Assembly: GCF_947501385.1 (NCBI RefSeq)
Contig: NZ_CANMVP010000001.1
Span: 248,001 to 312,000 of the forward strand
Source: an uncultured Polaribacter sp.
GTDB taxonomy: Bacteria; Bacteroidota; Bacteroidia; Flavobacteriales; Flavobacteriaceae
Reading direction: 5' to 3'
DNA: 64,000 nt
Shown in pieces: positions 1 through 9,130 of this stretch; position 1 is the stretch's first letter, and each line of letters begins with the position of its first letter. The notes beneath the pieces were generated by a model that did no database searches, was not told where the DNA came from, and saw nothing but the letters and a program-made list of their open reading frames with translations. The position numbers and the translations under genes are program-made.

Positions 1-760
1 GGAAACCACTCAATATATGATGGCAAAGAGTACTGATGATGGCAAAACTTGGAGCGATCCTATTAATCTTACGAAGATGTTAAAGAAAAAAGAATGGTGG
101 TTGTTTTCGGCAACACCAGGCAATGGAATAACGCTGAAGGATGGAACACTTGTATTACCTGCCCAAGGAAGGGACAAGAATGGAGTTCCCTTCTCCTGTA
201 TTATTTATAGTAAGGACAGAGGAACAACTTGGAAAACTAGTAATCCTGCTTATAATAACACTACGGAATGCTCAGTAGTTCAGCTGGAAGACGGCTCTTT
301 AATGTTGAACATGCGAGATAATAGAAACCGAAAAAAAACTAGAACAAACGGGAGGGCCATAGCAGTTACCTATGATTTAGGAGAGTCTTGGATTATGCAT
401 TCTACTTCTCACAGTGCTCTAATTGAACCCGTCTGTATGGCCTCTTTATACAAGCATCACTATACTTTGAATGGAGTTCAAAAATCCGTCTTGTTGTTTT
501 CTAATCCAAACACCAAAGAAGGCAGGTACGATTTGACTATCAAAGCTAGTTTCGACAATGGTAAAACCTGGCCAAAAAAATATTGGCTATTATTGGATGA
601 AGGCTACGGAAGGGGCTACTCCAGTCTTACAAGTATCGACGAAAACAATATAGGTATTCTCTATGAAGGCAGTCAAGCAGATATGACCTTTCAAAAAATT
701 TCTTTTAGCTCTTTTCTAGAAAAAGCTATTAAAAATAAAACTACTAACAAAAATAATTAA
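1..760 (+). CDS. Sialidase-like (BNR/Asp-box) glycosidase, 5' end missing
   Basis: The reading frame is open to the left edge of the window, so the ATG at position 17 is internal and only the C-terminal part is seen. It carries the repeated Asp-box motif S-x-D-x-G-x-T-W of six-bladed sialidase propellers (STDDGKTW, SKDRGTTW, SFDNGKTW and a variant TYDLGESW). Near the end, YSSLTSID followed by IGILYEG fits the region of the GH33 catalytic tyrosine. The family removes sialic acid or related terminal sugars; the real substrate cannot be told from this fragment. Composition is near 42% GC, clearly richer than the genes to its right, so it belongs with the flanking DNA rather than with the xylan block. 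The next gene converges on it, 51 nt away. Confidence 0.8.
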   Translation, partial: ETTQYMMAKSTDDGKTWSDPINLTKMLKKKEWWLFSATPGNGITLKDGTLVLPAQGRDKNGVPFSCIIYSKDRGTTWKTSNPAYNNTTECSVVQLEDGSLMLNMRDNRNRKKTRTNGRAIAVTYDLGESWIMHSTSHSALIEPVCMASLYKHHYTLNGVQKSVLLFSNPNTKEGRYDLTIKASFDNGKTWPKKYWLLLDEGYGRGYSSLTSIDENNIGILYEGSQADMTFQKISFSSFLEKAIKNKTTNKNN

Positions 761-811
761 ATCTGATGACATAACTATCTCGCAAGATTGTAAGTATTTA
801 ACGATATTATT

Positions 812-1861
812 TTAGAAGCTACTAATTTTATTATAGGGCTGTAACGTCTTTATACGACCATCTTCTGAATGAGTAATTTCAGCGACTTTTATAGAACGTA
901 AATGGGTTACTCCTTTTGACAAGCTAGAATCATGATAAAATAAATACCATTTATCTTCTACTTTACAAACAGAATGATGAGAAGTCCAACCCACAACTGG
1001 TTCTAAAATTCGTCCTGTGTATGTAAATGGTCCGTAAGGATTATCGCCAATAGCATAACAAATAAAGTGTGAATCTCCTGTTGAATATGAAAAATAATAT
1101 TTTCCATTGTGTTTATGCAACCAAGCAGCTTCAAAAAAACGGCGATCAATATCTCCTGCTAATAATAAATCGCCATTTTCATCAACGATTTTTATTTCTT
1201 TTGGTTTTTCATCCAACTCTAATAGATCATCTGTCATTTTAGCTACATAAGGCAATAAAGCTACTTCGTTATCTTCTGGAATAAATGCGGTAGGACTATC
1301 TGGTTGATTTGCATTAAATTCTCCTGTTCTCCAACGCTGTAATTGCCCTCCCCAAAGACCACCAAAATACATATAATAAGAACCATCATCGTCTTTAAAT
1401 ACTGCTGGATCTATAGAAAAACTTCCTTTGATTGGTTTTGGTTCTGCTTTAAAAGGACCTGTTGGAGAGTCGCTTATAGCAACGCCAATTCTAAAAATAT
1501 CATCGTATCCTTTTGCAGGGAAAAATAAATAAAACTTCCCATCTTTTTCATTTGCATCTGGTGCCCACATTTGTTGTTTTGCCCAAGGCACATCATCTAT
1601 ATGTAAAGCCAAACCATTATCTATAGCAGGACTATCTATACTATCCATAGAAATTACGTGATAATCTTCCATTGCAAAATGACTTCCTAAATCATCAAAA
1701 GCTTCTCCAGCATCTACATCATGAGAAGGATAAATATATATTTTTCCATTAAAAATATGTGCAGAAGGATCTGCTGTGTAAATATGTGTTACTAAAGGTT
1801 GTGAGATTGCTTTTTTATCAAGCTCATCGAAATCAATATGATTTATATTATCTTCTGGCAT
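812..1861 (-). CDS. GH43 glycosidase, cytoplasmic (beta-xylosidase / alpha-L-arabinofuranosidase type)
   Basis: A 349-residue five-bladed propeller enzyme without signal peptide, so it should act in the cytoplasm on imported xylo-oligosaccharides. The GH43 catalytic triad is visible: Asp31 in TADPS as base, Asp151 in SIDPAVF as pKa modulator and Glu245 in FFEAAWLH as acid. It is the last gene of a four-gene operon (kelch lipoprotein, GH10, GPH symporter, GH43), only 12 nt after the symporter gene. Xylosidase is the likeliest activity because of that pairing, but arabinofuranosidase or a dual activity cannot be excluded from sequence alone. It is the leftmost gene of the low-GC block. Confidence 0.85.
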   Translation of the reverse strand: MPEDNINHIDFDELDKKAISQPLVTHIYTADPSAHIFNGKIYIYPSHDVDAGEAFDDLGSHFAMEDYHVISMDSIDSPAIDNGLALHIDDVPWAKQQMWAPDANEKDGKFYLFFPAKGYDDIFRIGVAISDSPTGPFKAEPKPIKGSFSIDPAVFKDDDGSYYMYFGGLWGGQLQRWRTGEFNANQPDSPTAFIPEDNEVALLPYVAKMTDDLLELDEKPKEIKIVDENGDLLLAGDIDRRFFEAAWLHKHNGKYYFSYSTGDSHFICYAIGDNPYGPFTYTGRILEPVVGWTSHHSVCKVEDKWYLFYHDSSLSKGVTHLRSIKVAEITHSEDGRIKTLQPYNKISSF

Positions 1862-1873
1862 TATTTTTTTATT

Positions 1874-3292
1874 TTAATTAAGTCTTCTTTGGGTTAATTC
1901 TTTTTCAATACGTAGCTCCATTTTTTTATCAATTTCGTAAAAATACAACAGTGCTATACCCATTAAGAACGGGATGGCTGCATAAACACTAATCAACAAC
2001 TTAGTGCCTATTATTGCAGATTCATTTTGTATTTCTAACTGCGAATCGTAACCATAAAAACCTAAAATAGAAGATACTAAAGCACTACCAATACTTATAC
2101 CTCCTTTCAGACCCACCATCATTGCAGAGAATATAATTGCCGTGGCTCTTCTGTTTGTTTTCCATTCAGAAAAATCAGCAACGTCAGCTATCATTGTCCA
2201 AAGGATCGGTGTACTGATACCGTAAAAAAACATATGTAAAAGCTGACTTACAAATATCAAGCCTATGGCTTCTGGCGGATAAAAATAAAACGCAATAATA
2301 AATAATGTCGATATAAATAATGAAGCTCCAAATACATTTCGTTTGCCGTATTTATCTGCCAATTTTTTGGATAGTATAATACCAATTAAACCCACTAAAA
2401 TTCCACCACCATTAAAAACACCTAAACCAAAAGAAGTCTCATTTTCGAACGTTGGTAAAATAGATCTAAAAGGATCTAAAAAAGTTTTTAATTTTTCTGG
2501 ATTTACATAATTTTCAAAATAATACACATAAGAACCTCCCTTCATTGCCAATGTAACGAAGACTAAAGTTGTAAGAGAAAGCATAATAACCCATGGTTTA
2601 TTTTTAAATAAATCTGATAAATCTTCTTTTAAACTTGATTTTTGTTCTGGTTTTGGCACTACTCGTTCTTTGGTAGTGAAGTACGTGATTAAAAGCATAA
2701 TTGTACCAATAATGGCTAAATATGTCATTACATTTTCCATGCCAGCAGCTTTATTGCCATCACCAGCTTTTAATATTAAATCGTACATAAAAACTTGTAC
2801 AAAAAACTGTGCACCTAAAACACCTATAAAACGATATGCAGATAAGCTATTACGCTCTTTCATATCACCTGTAATTACGCCACTTAATGCAGAATATGGT
2901 AAATTATTTGCAGAATATAACAATAGCAATAATGTGTAAGTTACCACTGCATAAATTACTTTTCCTTTATAATCAAAGTCTGGTGTGCTAAATGCTAATA
3001 AAGCCGTAATTCCTAAAGGAATGGCTGTCCAAAGAATCCAAGGTCTAAACTTACCTGCTTTTGTATTGGTTCTGTCTGCTAATGCACCAACTACAGGATT
3101 AAATGCGAAAGCAGCTATTAAACCAACAGTTAATGTTACTATTGCTGCATCTTCTGGTTTTAACCCATAGATATCTGTGTAAAAATAAGATAGATAAGTA
3201 ACCAAAGTTTGAAAGACTAAATTTGCAGCTAAATCCCCCAAAGCATAACCAACTTTTTCTTTTACTGATAATTTCTGTGAACTATTCGTCAT
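1874..3292 (-). CDS. GPH-family sugar:cation symporter (XynP/XylP-like)
   Basis: A 472-residue inner-membrane protein with about 12 hydrophobic segments. The N-terminus (VKEKVGYALGDLAANLVF) and the GALADRTNTKAGKFRPW loop are hallmarks of the glycoside-pentoside-hexuronide:cation symporter family. Members import disaccharides, pentosides or hexuronides with protons or sodium. It lies between an extracellular GH10 xylanase and a cytoplasmic GH43, so it probably carries xylobiose or short xylo-oligosaccharides across the inner membrane for the GH43. Spacing is 12-15 nt to both neighbours, consistent with one transcript. Confidence 0.88.
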   Translation of the reverse strand: MTNSSQKLSVKEKVGYALGDLAANLVFQTLVTYLSYFYTDIYGLKPEDAAIVTLTVGLIAAFAFNPVVGALADRTNTKAGKFRPWILWTAIPLGITALLAFSTPDFDYKGKVIYAVVTYTLLLLLYSANNLPYSALSGVITGDMKERNSLSAYRFIGVLGAQFFVQVFMYDLILKAGDGNKAAGMENVMTYLAIIGTIMLLITYFTTKERVVPKPEQKSSLKEDLSDLFKNKPWVIMLSLTTLVFVTLAMKGGSYVYYFENYVNPEKLKTFLDPFRSILPTFENETSFGLGVFNGGGILVGLIGIILSKKLADKYGKRNVFGASLFISTLFIIAFYFYPPEAIGLIFVSQLLHMFFYGISTPILWTMIADVADFSEWKTNRRATAIIFSAMMVGLKGGISIGSALVSSILGFYGYDSQLEIQNESAIIGTKLLISVYAAIPFLMGIALLYFYEIDKKMELRIEKELTQRRLN

Positions 3293-3307
3293 AATTTTAA
3301 AAAAGAT

Positions 3308-4447
3308 TTATTTTTTTAAGGAAAGAACTTCTTGGTATACTTGTTTTGGATTGTTTTCTCGATCAAAAAGTAAAGGATAATTTGTTCTTCCTTTTATTGG
3401 CCAATTATTTAACCAAGATTGACCATCATTAACACCCCAAAATGTAACTCGTTCTATTTTATCTTTATGTTTTAAGAACAAGTTAAAGAGATCTTTGTAA
3501 CGTTTCGAAATCTTTTCTTTTGCTTCTTGTGTTAATCCATCTGGATATGGATTGAATTTGGGGTCGTTTTCGTATTGTTCATAGCTTTGTTCTACTGCAG
3601 CTCCGTTTAATTCCCAAGGATTTGGTAAAACAGTAATATCTAATTCTGAAAAACTAACTTTTAAGCCCAATTTTGAATATGCAAGAATGCTATTTTCTAT
3701 TTCTTCTATTGGTGGTCCTAAAAGACTGTAATGCCCTTGCATACCAATACCATCTATTTTTATTCCTTTTTCTTGAAAGTGTTTCACAATTCTAATTACC
3801 CCTTTTCTTTTTTCTGGTTTCCAAAGATTGTAATCATTATATATTAATTTTGCTGCTGGATCTGCTTTGGCTGCTAGTGTAAATGCCAAATCTAGATAAC
3901 TTTCGTTTCCAAAAACTTTGTAAAAATGAGATTCTCTAGGAGTACCATCTTCATTTAAAGCTTCGTTTACAACATCCCAAGTATTAATTTTTCCTTTGTA
4001 CCTGCCTGCAATTGTATTGATGTGTTTTTCAATCTGTTTCTCTAATTCTTTTTTATCTTTTATTTCACTAACCCAAGGAGCCAATTGACTGTGCCAAAGT
4101 AAGGTGTGCCCAATAATATGCATATTGTTTTTTTGCCCAAAGGCAACATAAGCATCTGCATTGTCAAAAAAATAGGTATTTTCTTCTGGATGAATTTGCT
4201 CCCATTTCATATCATTTTCTGGAGTAATGCTATTAAATTCTTTTTTTATCAAAGCAGTTTGTACAGGACTCATTTCTTTATATTGGTCTGTATTTAAAGC
4301 AGCACCAATTAAAAAATCGTCTTTAAACGTATTTTTTAAGGATACATTTGGTTCTGATTTTTCTTCTGCAACTTCTTTTTTAATTTCTTTACAACTTAAA
4401 AAGCAAATTATAAACAAGATTATAAATGCATTCATTCTTTTAATCAT
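3308..4447 (-). CDS. GH10 endo-1,4-beta-xylanase lipoprotein (single domain)
   Basis: A 379-residue protein with a lipoprotein signal (hydrophobic stretch then FLSC, Cys19), followed directly by a single GH10 barrel. Catalytic acid/base is Glu163 in WDVVNEAL and nucleophile Glu268 in FSELDI. GHTLLWHSQ and the WGVNDGQSW motif near the end are also typical. GH10 enzymes cleave internal beta-1,4 xylose linkages. Without the usual Bacteroidota export signal after the Cys (it reads KEIKKE), location on the inner or outer leaflet of the outer membrane is uncertain. Start could be Met1 or Met5. It is second in the operon headed by the kelch lipoprotein. Confidence 0.92.
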   Translation of the reverse strand: MIKRMNAFIILFIICFLSCKEIKKEVAEEKSEPNVSLKNTFKDDFLIGAALNTDQYKEMSPVQTALIKKEFNSITPENDMKWEQIHPEENTYFFDNADAYVAFGQKNNMHIIGHTLLWHSQLAPWVSEIKDKKELEKQIEKHINTIAGRYKGKINTWDVVNEALNEDGTPRESHFYKVFGNESYLDLAFTLAAKADPAAKLIYNDYNLWKPEKRKGVIRIVKHFQEKGIKIDGIGMQGHYSLLGPPIEEIENSILAYSKLGLKVSFSELDITVLPNPWELNGAAVEQSYEQYENDPKFNPYPDGLTQEAKEKISKRYKDLFNLFLKHKDKIERVTFWGVNDGQSWLNNWPIKGRTNYPLLFDRENNPKQVYQEVLSLKK

Positions 4448-4458
4448 AATACTATCTT

Positions 4459-5427
4459 TTATTTGTAAACTTCTATGGATGTTAATTCTGGGCCTCCACC
4501 TTGATTTCCGCTTCCAGAAGCGATATAAATTTTATTTTCTAAAACAGTTCCGTTTGTACCATGTCTTCCATTAACTAAAGATGGTTTTTGTGTCCAGATT
4601 TTATCTTTCAAATTAAAACTAAACATTGTTTTATTGGTTTCTTTTTCTCCTGTTTCTCCTCCAAAATAATACAGTTCATTATTTAAAACCACTGCAGCAC
4701 TTCCTGCAGCTGGATTTGGTAAGACTTCTTTAAAAGTATTCCACTTTTCGGTGTTGAAATCGTAATAATCTACAGAATTAATAATTGTTTCAAAAAAAGC
4801 TTGGAAATTATTTTCTTCGTGATAACTGGTATTTCTGCCACCTAAAGCTATTAAAGTATCGTCTAAAATTACGGCATTGCTATGGTCTCTTTTTGTTGGC
4901 GAATTTGGTAATACTTCCCAAGTATTATTTATAGGATCATAGACATCAAACATAAAATTTGTGCCATCTGTATGTCCGTTTTTAATACCATTAACAATGT
5001 AAATTTTATCTTTAAAAACGGTAACGCCAGCACCACCTCTTCTTCTTTCTTCTGGAATTTCGAAAACAGTTTGCCAAGTATTGCTTTGAGAATTAAATTT
5101 ATAAACGTACTGCAAGGGGTTTTCGTCAGGATAATTACCTGTAAAACCTGAAACAATATATATACTATTGTTTAATGATACAGGAGTTATATGATTCATT
5201 TCAAGCGGAGGGCTTTTTAAAATTGTCCAAGTTCTATTTTTGATAGTATAACCTTCAACAGGTTTATCTCCTCTTCCTCCAATTAAATACAAGTCGTTTT
5301 TATGAGCAACAAAACCGCACTCATGTCTTGCAGTGCAATTATTTTCAGTATTTATAACTTGCCATACAGGTGATTTTTTACAACTGAATATGAAAAATAG
5401 TATAAAAATGTATTTAAAGTACTTCAA
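4459..5427 (-). CDS. Kelch-repeat beta-propeller lipoprotein
   Basis: 322 residues with a short lipoprotein signal (FIFSCKK, Cys16) and at least five kelch blades showing the Gly-Gly pair and spaced Tyr/Trp (for example LIGGRGD, IYIVNGIKNG, IALGGRNT, YYFGGETGE). Kelch propellers of this size include N-acetylneuraminate epimerase (NanM) and galactose-oxidase-like domains. No catalytic copper ligands typical of galactose oxidase were recognised. It heads the operon with GH10, GPH symporter and GH43 and has the shared regulatory module upstream (5483-5547), so a role in xylan binding or in sugar epimer conversion is plausible but unproven. Confidence 0.75.
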   Translation of the reverse strand: MKYFKYIFILFFIFSCKKSPVWQVINTENNCTARHECGFVAHKNDLYLIGGRGDKPVEGYTIKNRTWTILKSPPLEMNHITPVSLNNSIYIVSGFTGNYPDENPLQYVYKFNSQSNTWQTVFEIPEERRRGGAGVTVFKDKIYIVNGIKNGHTDGTNFMFDVYDPINNTWEVLPNSPTKRDHSNAVILDDTLIALGGRNTSYHEENNFQAFFETIINSVDYYDFNTEKWNTFKEVLPNPAAGSAAVVLNNELYYFGGETGEKETNKTMFSFNLKDKIWTQKPSLVNGRHGTNGTVLENKIYIASGSGNQGGGPELTSIEVYK

Positions 5428-5482
5428 TAAATTAACGTTTGGTTGTTAAAGAAAAAATCAAAAAGCTTGAAAATTTAATTTC

Positions 5483-5547
5483 TAAAATTACTTTTAATGG
5501 ATAAAGCATTCTAAAAAAAATACGGCTTTCAATATCACAATTGTTGC
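5483..5547 (-). promoter_or_regulatory. Shared xylan regulon module, site 1 (upstream of kelch-GH10-symporter-GH43)
   Basis: Read toward the gene, a 23-nt motif (5525-5547) starts with GCAACAATTG and ends in GC. It is followed after 34 nt by TAATTTTA (5483-5490), which fits the Bacteroidota -7 element TAnnTTTG except the last base. The start codon of the kelch gene is 56 nt further on. The same arrangement with identical spacing occurs at five other places in the window. Promoter function is inferred. Confidence 0.6.
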
Positions 5548-5608
5548 GTTATTAGATTTAAATACGTTTTTGGTAGTGCATCACTAAAAGACATTAAAAA
5601 TATTAATT

Positions 5609-5644
5609 AAACAAACAACTTAAGTTTTCTAAAGCTGTCTGTTT
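5609..5644 (-). terminator. Probable intrinsic terminator after the T9SS GH10 gene
   Basis: An inverted repeat (AAACAAACA paired with TGTCTGTTT, one mismatch, plus an inner CTTxAG/CTxAAG stem with a TTTT loop) lies 35 nt beyond the stop of the 756-residue GH10 gene. On the minus strand it is followed after a few bases by a run of five T. Confidence 0.5.
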
Positions 5645-5678
5645 AATTATTTTTATAAAATTACAATATCAATATTTT

Positions 5679-7949
5679 TTATTTTTTTAAAAACTTTTCA
5701 ATTACATCATTAATTCTTATAAAGTAAACACCACTCTTTAAATTACTGATATCTATAGTTATTATATCTATATTTGTCTCTTTAATATTTTTACTAATGA
5801 CTACTTGTCCTAGTAAGTTGATGATCTTTAAGCTATTGTCTTTTTTATTTTTTACATTTATATTAATTGTAGAAGTTGCTGGATTTGGATAAATATTAAA
5901 AAGGTCTTTCTCAACAATACTGGAAGAGTTTTTCAACGTTTTAGTATTAACTTCATTTCTTGATGATGTATTTGCGTCAATTAGATCAAAAATTTGATTT
6001 GCATTATTACTATTTTTACTCCAAAGATGAACTGTATTATTACCTTCCCAAATATCTAAAGCACTAGCTTGGTCGTGTTTTGGTATAAACTGGAAACTAT
6101 TGTTTACTTTCACAGCTTTCCATATTAAATTATTTCCACTACCATTCCAGTTTGTAGTCGCCACTAAACTACCATTGCCTGTTTGAGGATATGGTACTTC
6201 TAATCTACTGGAATTATAAGCAACGTTACTAATCTCATACTCATCTCTACCCAAATGAGTGAAATTCCATTTTGCAGAATTAGAATTTGTATTGTACACA
6301 CTATTTGTGCTACCAACAGCATTTGTAGCATTTATAAAAAGATTAGAACTCGATTTTTTTATAAAATAAATTCCATTATTTATAAGTTGAGAAGGCAATC
6401 CTATAACATCTATATTATTATTAAATTTATTGTCTAATTTTGTTGACCAAGAGCCATTATCATTTGTAATAAATACTTGGAACTGATATTCATCATTGGC
6501 AACAGGAACATTACTTGGTATATTTATAGTTGTATTTATTGAACCAGATCCAGCTGAAACGTCTGTTTTCACTGTTGCATAAGTTGTCCAAGGAGAGGTA
6601 TCCTTTTGAAAAATCACAACTACATCTCGATCTTGAGAAGCGGAATAATTTATACTTACATTTATACTAGCACCAGGATTTACTGATTCAGGAGTAGTAA
6701 TTGAGCTAATTTTGTCTTGATTTTGGTTTAAAGACTGTAAAGCACCTAAAACACCGTAATAAGCTTCTTTTCTTGTATAAGTATCATCTCCCCAATGCAA
6801 AGTTGGGTGATGGCATCCTGTAAAACCATTAACAGATTGCATATCTCTGGTAATCCAAGTATCTTGAATATTATCAGACATCCCCCAAACTACAAAAGTA
6901 TCGCAGTTAGGTTGTTCTAATGCCATTTTTACATAACTATAATAAAAATTTTGTTGCTTTGTTCTTTGTGCTTGAGAAGGATCATTAGGATTGTTGGCCG
7001 AAAAACCACAAATTCTAAAATCTGTTTCTGTGATTGCCACCTGAATTCCAATATTGTCTAAACGCTCTATATTTTCTTTGATTGAAGAAATAAAGTTTGA
7101 GTTATCGTAATTAGATAACGTAAAGTGAGACTGAAAACCGACACCATCTATTGGTGAGCCCCAAGTTTTGAAATTTGAAACCATCTGATACATGAAATCT
7201 GCTTTTGTTTGTCCCTTTTGCTCAATACTATAATCATTATAAAACAATTTTACACTTGCTGGTGCTGCATTTCTAGCCCAACTAAACAGACTTGTAAAAA
7301 AATAATCAAAACCAATATTACCATTATCGTTGGCTTGGGTATTTACTTTTCTGTACCAAACATCTGTACCAGATCCATCTTCATAAACTTCCCTATATTT
7401 TGCAGACTGATCACTTATAGCTTCATTTAAAACATCCCATTCAGTAACAAAATCATCAGTAGCACCAATTACCGCTCTTATGTAAGATTCAGAAAAATCA
7501 TAAATATTTTGTGCAGTCCAGTTACCAACTTCATTTTTAAACCAGTCTGGCAAACTTGTTTGATTAAACCAAATAAGTGCGTGCCCTCTAACTTTTGTTA
7601 AACCAGATCTTGCATTGACAAAATTTCTGATATTTGTTATTGCTGAATTATTTAAATCACTTTCTTTAATATCAAAAGGGTTTACAGGCCTATTGAATAA
7701 TAAAGATTTCATTTTAAGCTGATTCTCGGGTACAAAAGTGTTGTACTCGTTTGTAAATAAGTCATTTTGAGCATTTTTTCTTGTAGTATTACTAATTGTG
7801 CCTTGTATTAGCGCATCACTACCAATGTTCCCTACAAAAACATTATTTTGATTGGCAACACTTTTTAAAGTTTGAGATGTTATGCTAAAGCTAACAGAAA
7901 CTAAAATTAAAACACATAAGCTCTTGAAATACGTAGTTATTTTATTCAT
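5679..7949 (-). CDS. Secreted multidomain GH10 xylanase with ricin-like CBM and T9SS tail
   Basis: 756 residues: signal peptide (1-25, ending ITSQ); GH10 barrel about 30-400 with acid/base Glu176 in WDVLNEA and nucleophile Glu308 in ITETDF; an Ig-like linker about 410-520; a beta-trefoil, ricin/CBM13-like module about 525-665 (QxW-type repeats, ending ANQIFDLID); and a C-terminal T9SS sorting domain from about 685 (NIYPNPATS, GVYFIRI, basic end). It should be secreted or attached to the cell surface by type IX secretion. It is a single-gene unit with its own regulatory module (7978-8042) and terminator. Of the three GH10 enzymes here it is the one built to reach insoluble xylan. Confidence 0.9.
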   Translation of the reverse strand: MNKITTYFKSLCVLILVSVSFSITSQTLKSVANQNNVFVGNIGSDALIQGTISNTTRKNAQNDLFTNEYNTFVPENQLKMKSLLFNRPVNPFDIKESDLNNSAITNIRNFVNARSGLTKVRGHALIWFNQTSLPDWFKNEVGNWTAQNIYDFSESYIRAVIGATDDFVTEWDVLNEAISDQSAKYREVYEDGSGTDVWYRKVNTQANDNGNIGFDYFFTSLFSWARNAAPASVKLFYNDYSIEQKGQTKADFMYQMVSNFKTWGSPIDGVGFQSHFTLSNYDNSNFISSIKENIERLDNIGIQVAITETDFRICGFSANNPNDPSQAQRTKQQNFYYSYVKMALEQPNCDTFVVWGMSDNIQDTWITRDMQSVNGFTGCHHPTLHWGDDTYTRKEAYYGVLGALQSLNQNQDKISSITTPESVNPGASINVSINYSASQDRDVVVIFQKDTSPWTTYATVKTDVSAGSGSINTTINIPSNVPVANDEYQFQVFITNDNGSWSTKLDNKFNNNIDVIGLPSQLINNGIYFIKKSSSNLFINATNAVGSTNSVYNTNSNSAKWNFTHLGRDEYEISNVAYNSSRLEVPYPQTGNGSLVATTNWNGSGNNLIWKAVKVNNSFQFIPKHDQASALDIWEGNNTVHLWSKNSNNANQIFDLIDANTSSRNEVNTKTLKNSSSIVEKDLFNIYPNPATSTININVKNKKDNSLKIINLLGQVVISKNIKETNIDIITIDISNLKSGVYFIRINDVIEKFLKK

Positions 7950-7977
7950 TATTTTACAATTTTAAATTAATATTTAA

Positions 7978-8042
7978 TAAAACTACAATTGTATTTCAAT
8001 TTTAAGTATCATAAATAAATCATATAATACTAATACTGTTGT
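7978..8042 (-). promoter_or_regulatory. Shared xylan regulon module, site 2 (upstream of T9SS GH10)
   Basis: The most divergent copy. The 23-nt motif at 8020-8042 keeps the inner fixed bases but has A instead of G and C at its ends. The downstream box TAGTTTTA (7978-7985) sits at exactly the same 34-nt spacing as at the other five sites. The GH10 start codon follows 29 nt later. Confidence 0.5.
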
Positions 8043-8077
8043 GTTTATACTAAAAATGAATAAAATAATTTTAAAAA

Positions 8078-9130
8078 TTATGACTCTTTAAGAATTCCAA
8101 ACTTATAAATAGTTGTGGAACTAAATTCTTCGTTTGGAGACACTAATGTTGAAGGAAAATTTGATTGATTTGGACTATTGGGAAAATGTTGCGTTTCTAA
8201 ACAAAAGGCACTTCGTTTCTTATAAATATTATCATTTTTACCAGAAATATTATCTAAATGATTACCAGAATAAAATTGAATACCTGGTGCTGTTGTAAAA
8301 ACTTCCAAAGTTCTTTTGGTTGTTTCATCTATAACTTTAGCTGCAAAACCAAACGCTGCATTATTCAAAACAAAGTTATGATCGAAACCACAACCTAACT
8401 CCAATTGTTTGTGATATTTATGAAAATTTTCTTTTATTGTTTTTTGAGTTCTAAAATCGAACGGAGTATTTGCTACTTCCTCAAAATTACCTAATGGAAT
8501 CATTTTATCATTTACAGGTAAAAAATGGTCTGCATTTATTTGAAAAGAATGTTCTGTAATTGTTTTTTTTAAATCACCTGATAAATTAAAATAAGAATGG
8601 TTGGTTAAGTTTATAAAAGTTGTAGCATCAGAAACTGCAGTATAATCTATCTCTAATTCATTCTCATCTGTTAAATTATAAACAACTTTTACCTCTAAAT
8701 TACCAGGGAATCCTTGATCTAAATGTTTAGAAAAATGCGTTAATTCTAAAGTTGATTCAGATGTCTGTTTAGCATTCCAAACAATTCTATGAAATCCCTT
8801 ATTACCAGAATGTAGTACTTGTTCTCCTTCATTTTTATCTAATAAAAACTTTTTACCATGAATGCTAATCTTACTATTTGCAATTCTATTCGCATATCTG
8901 CCAATAATAGCTCCAAAAAAATGGTCTGGGTTTTCGATATACTCTTTTATAGTATCATAACCCAATACTATATCTTCTAGATTACCTTTTTTATCCGGAG
9001 TAAAAAGATTTACAATTCGCCCACCGTAATTAGTGATTTGTGTTGTAAAACCAGACTTGTTTTTTAGAGTAAACAATTCTATTTTTAAATCTTCAAATCC
9101 AAAAGTAAATTTTTTAGAATCTATTAGCAT
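8078..9130 (-). CDS. galM: Aldose 1-epimerase (mutarotase)
   Basis: 350 residues, galactose mutarotase fold without signal peptide. Family motifs include FGAIIGRYANRIANS near residue 75, the catalytic-histidine region NLTNHSYFNLSG and GVGFDHNF-like GCGFDHNF, with Glu in APGIQFYSGNHL following. It interconverts alpha and beta anomers of aldoses, which would help supply xylose or glucose in the right anomer to isomerase and kinase. Its start codon overlaps the stop of the GH16 gene by one base (TAATG), so translation is probably coupled. It ends the unit gfo-GH43-GH16-galM. Confidence 0.9.
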   Translation of the reverse strand: MLIDSKKFTFGFEDLKIELFTLKNKSGFTTQITNYGGRIVNLFTPDKKGNLEDIVLGYDTIKEYIENPDHFFGAIIGRYANRIANSKISIHGKKFLLDKNEGEQVLHSGNKGFHRIVWNAKQTSESTLELTHFSKHLDQGFPGNLEVKVVYNLTDENELEIDYTAVSDATTFINLTNHSYFNLSGDLKKTITEHSFQINADHFLPVNDKMIPLGNFEEVANTPFDFRTQKTIKENFHKYHKQLELGCGFDHNFVLNNAAFGFAAKVIDETTKRTLEVFTTAPGIQFYSGNHLDNISGKNDNIYKKRSAFCLETQHFPNSPNQSNFPSTLVSPNEEFSSTTIYKFGILKES

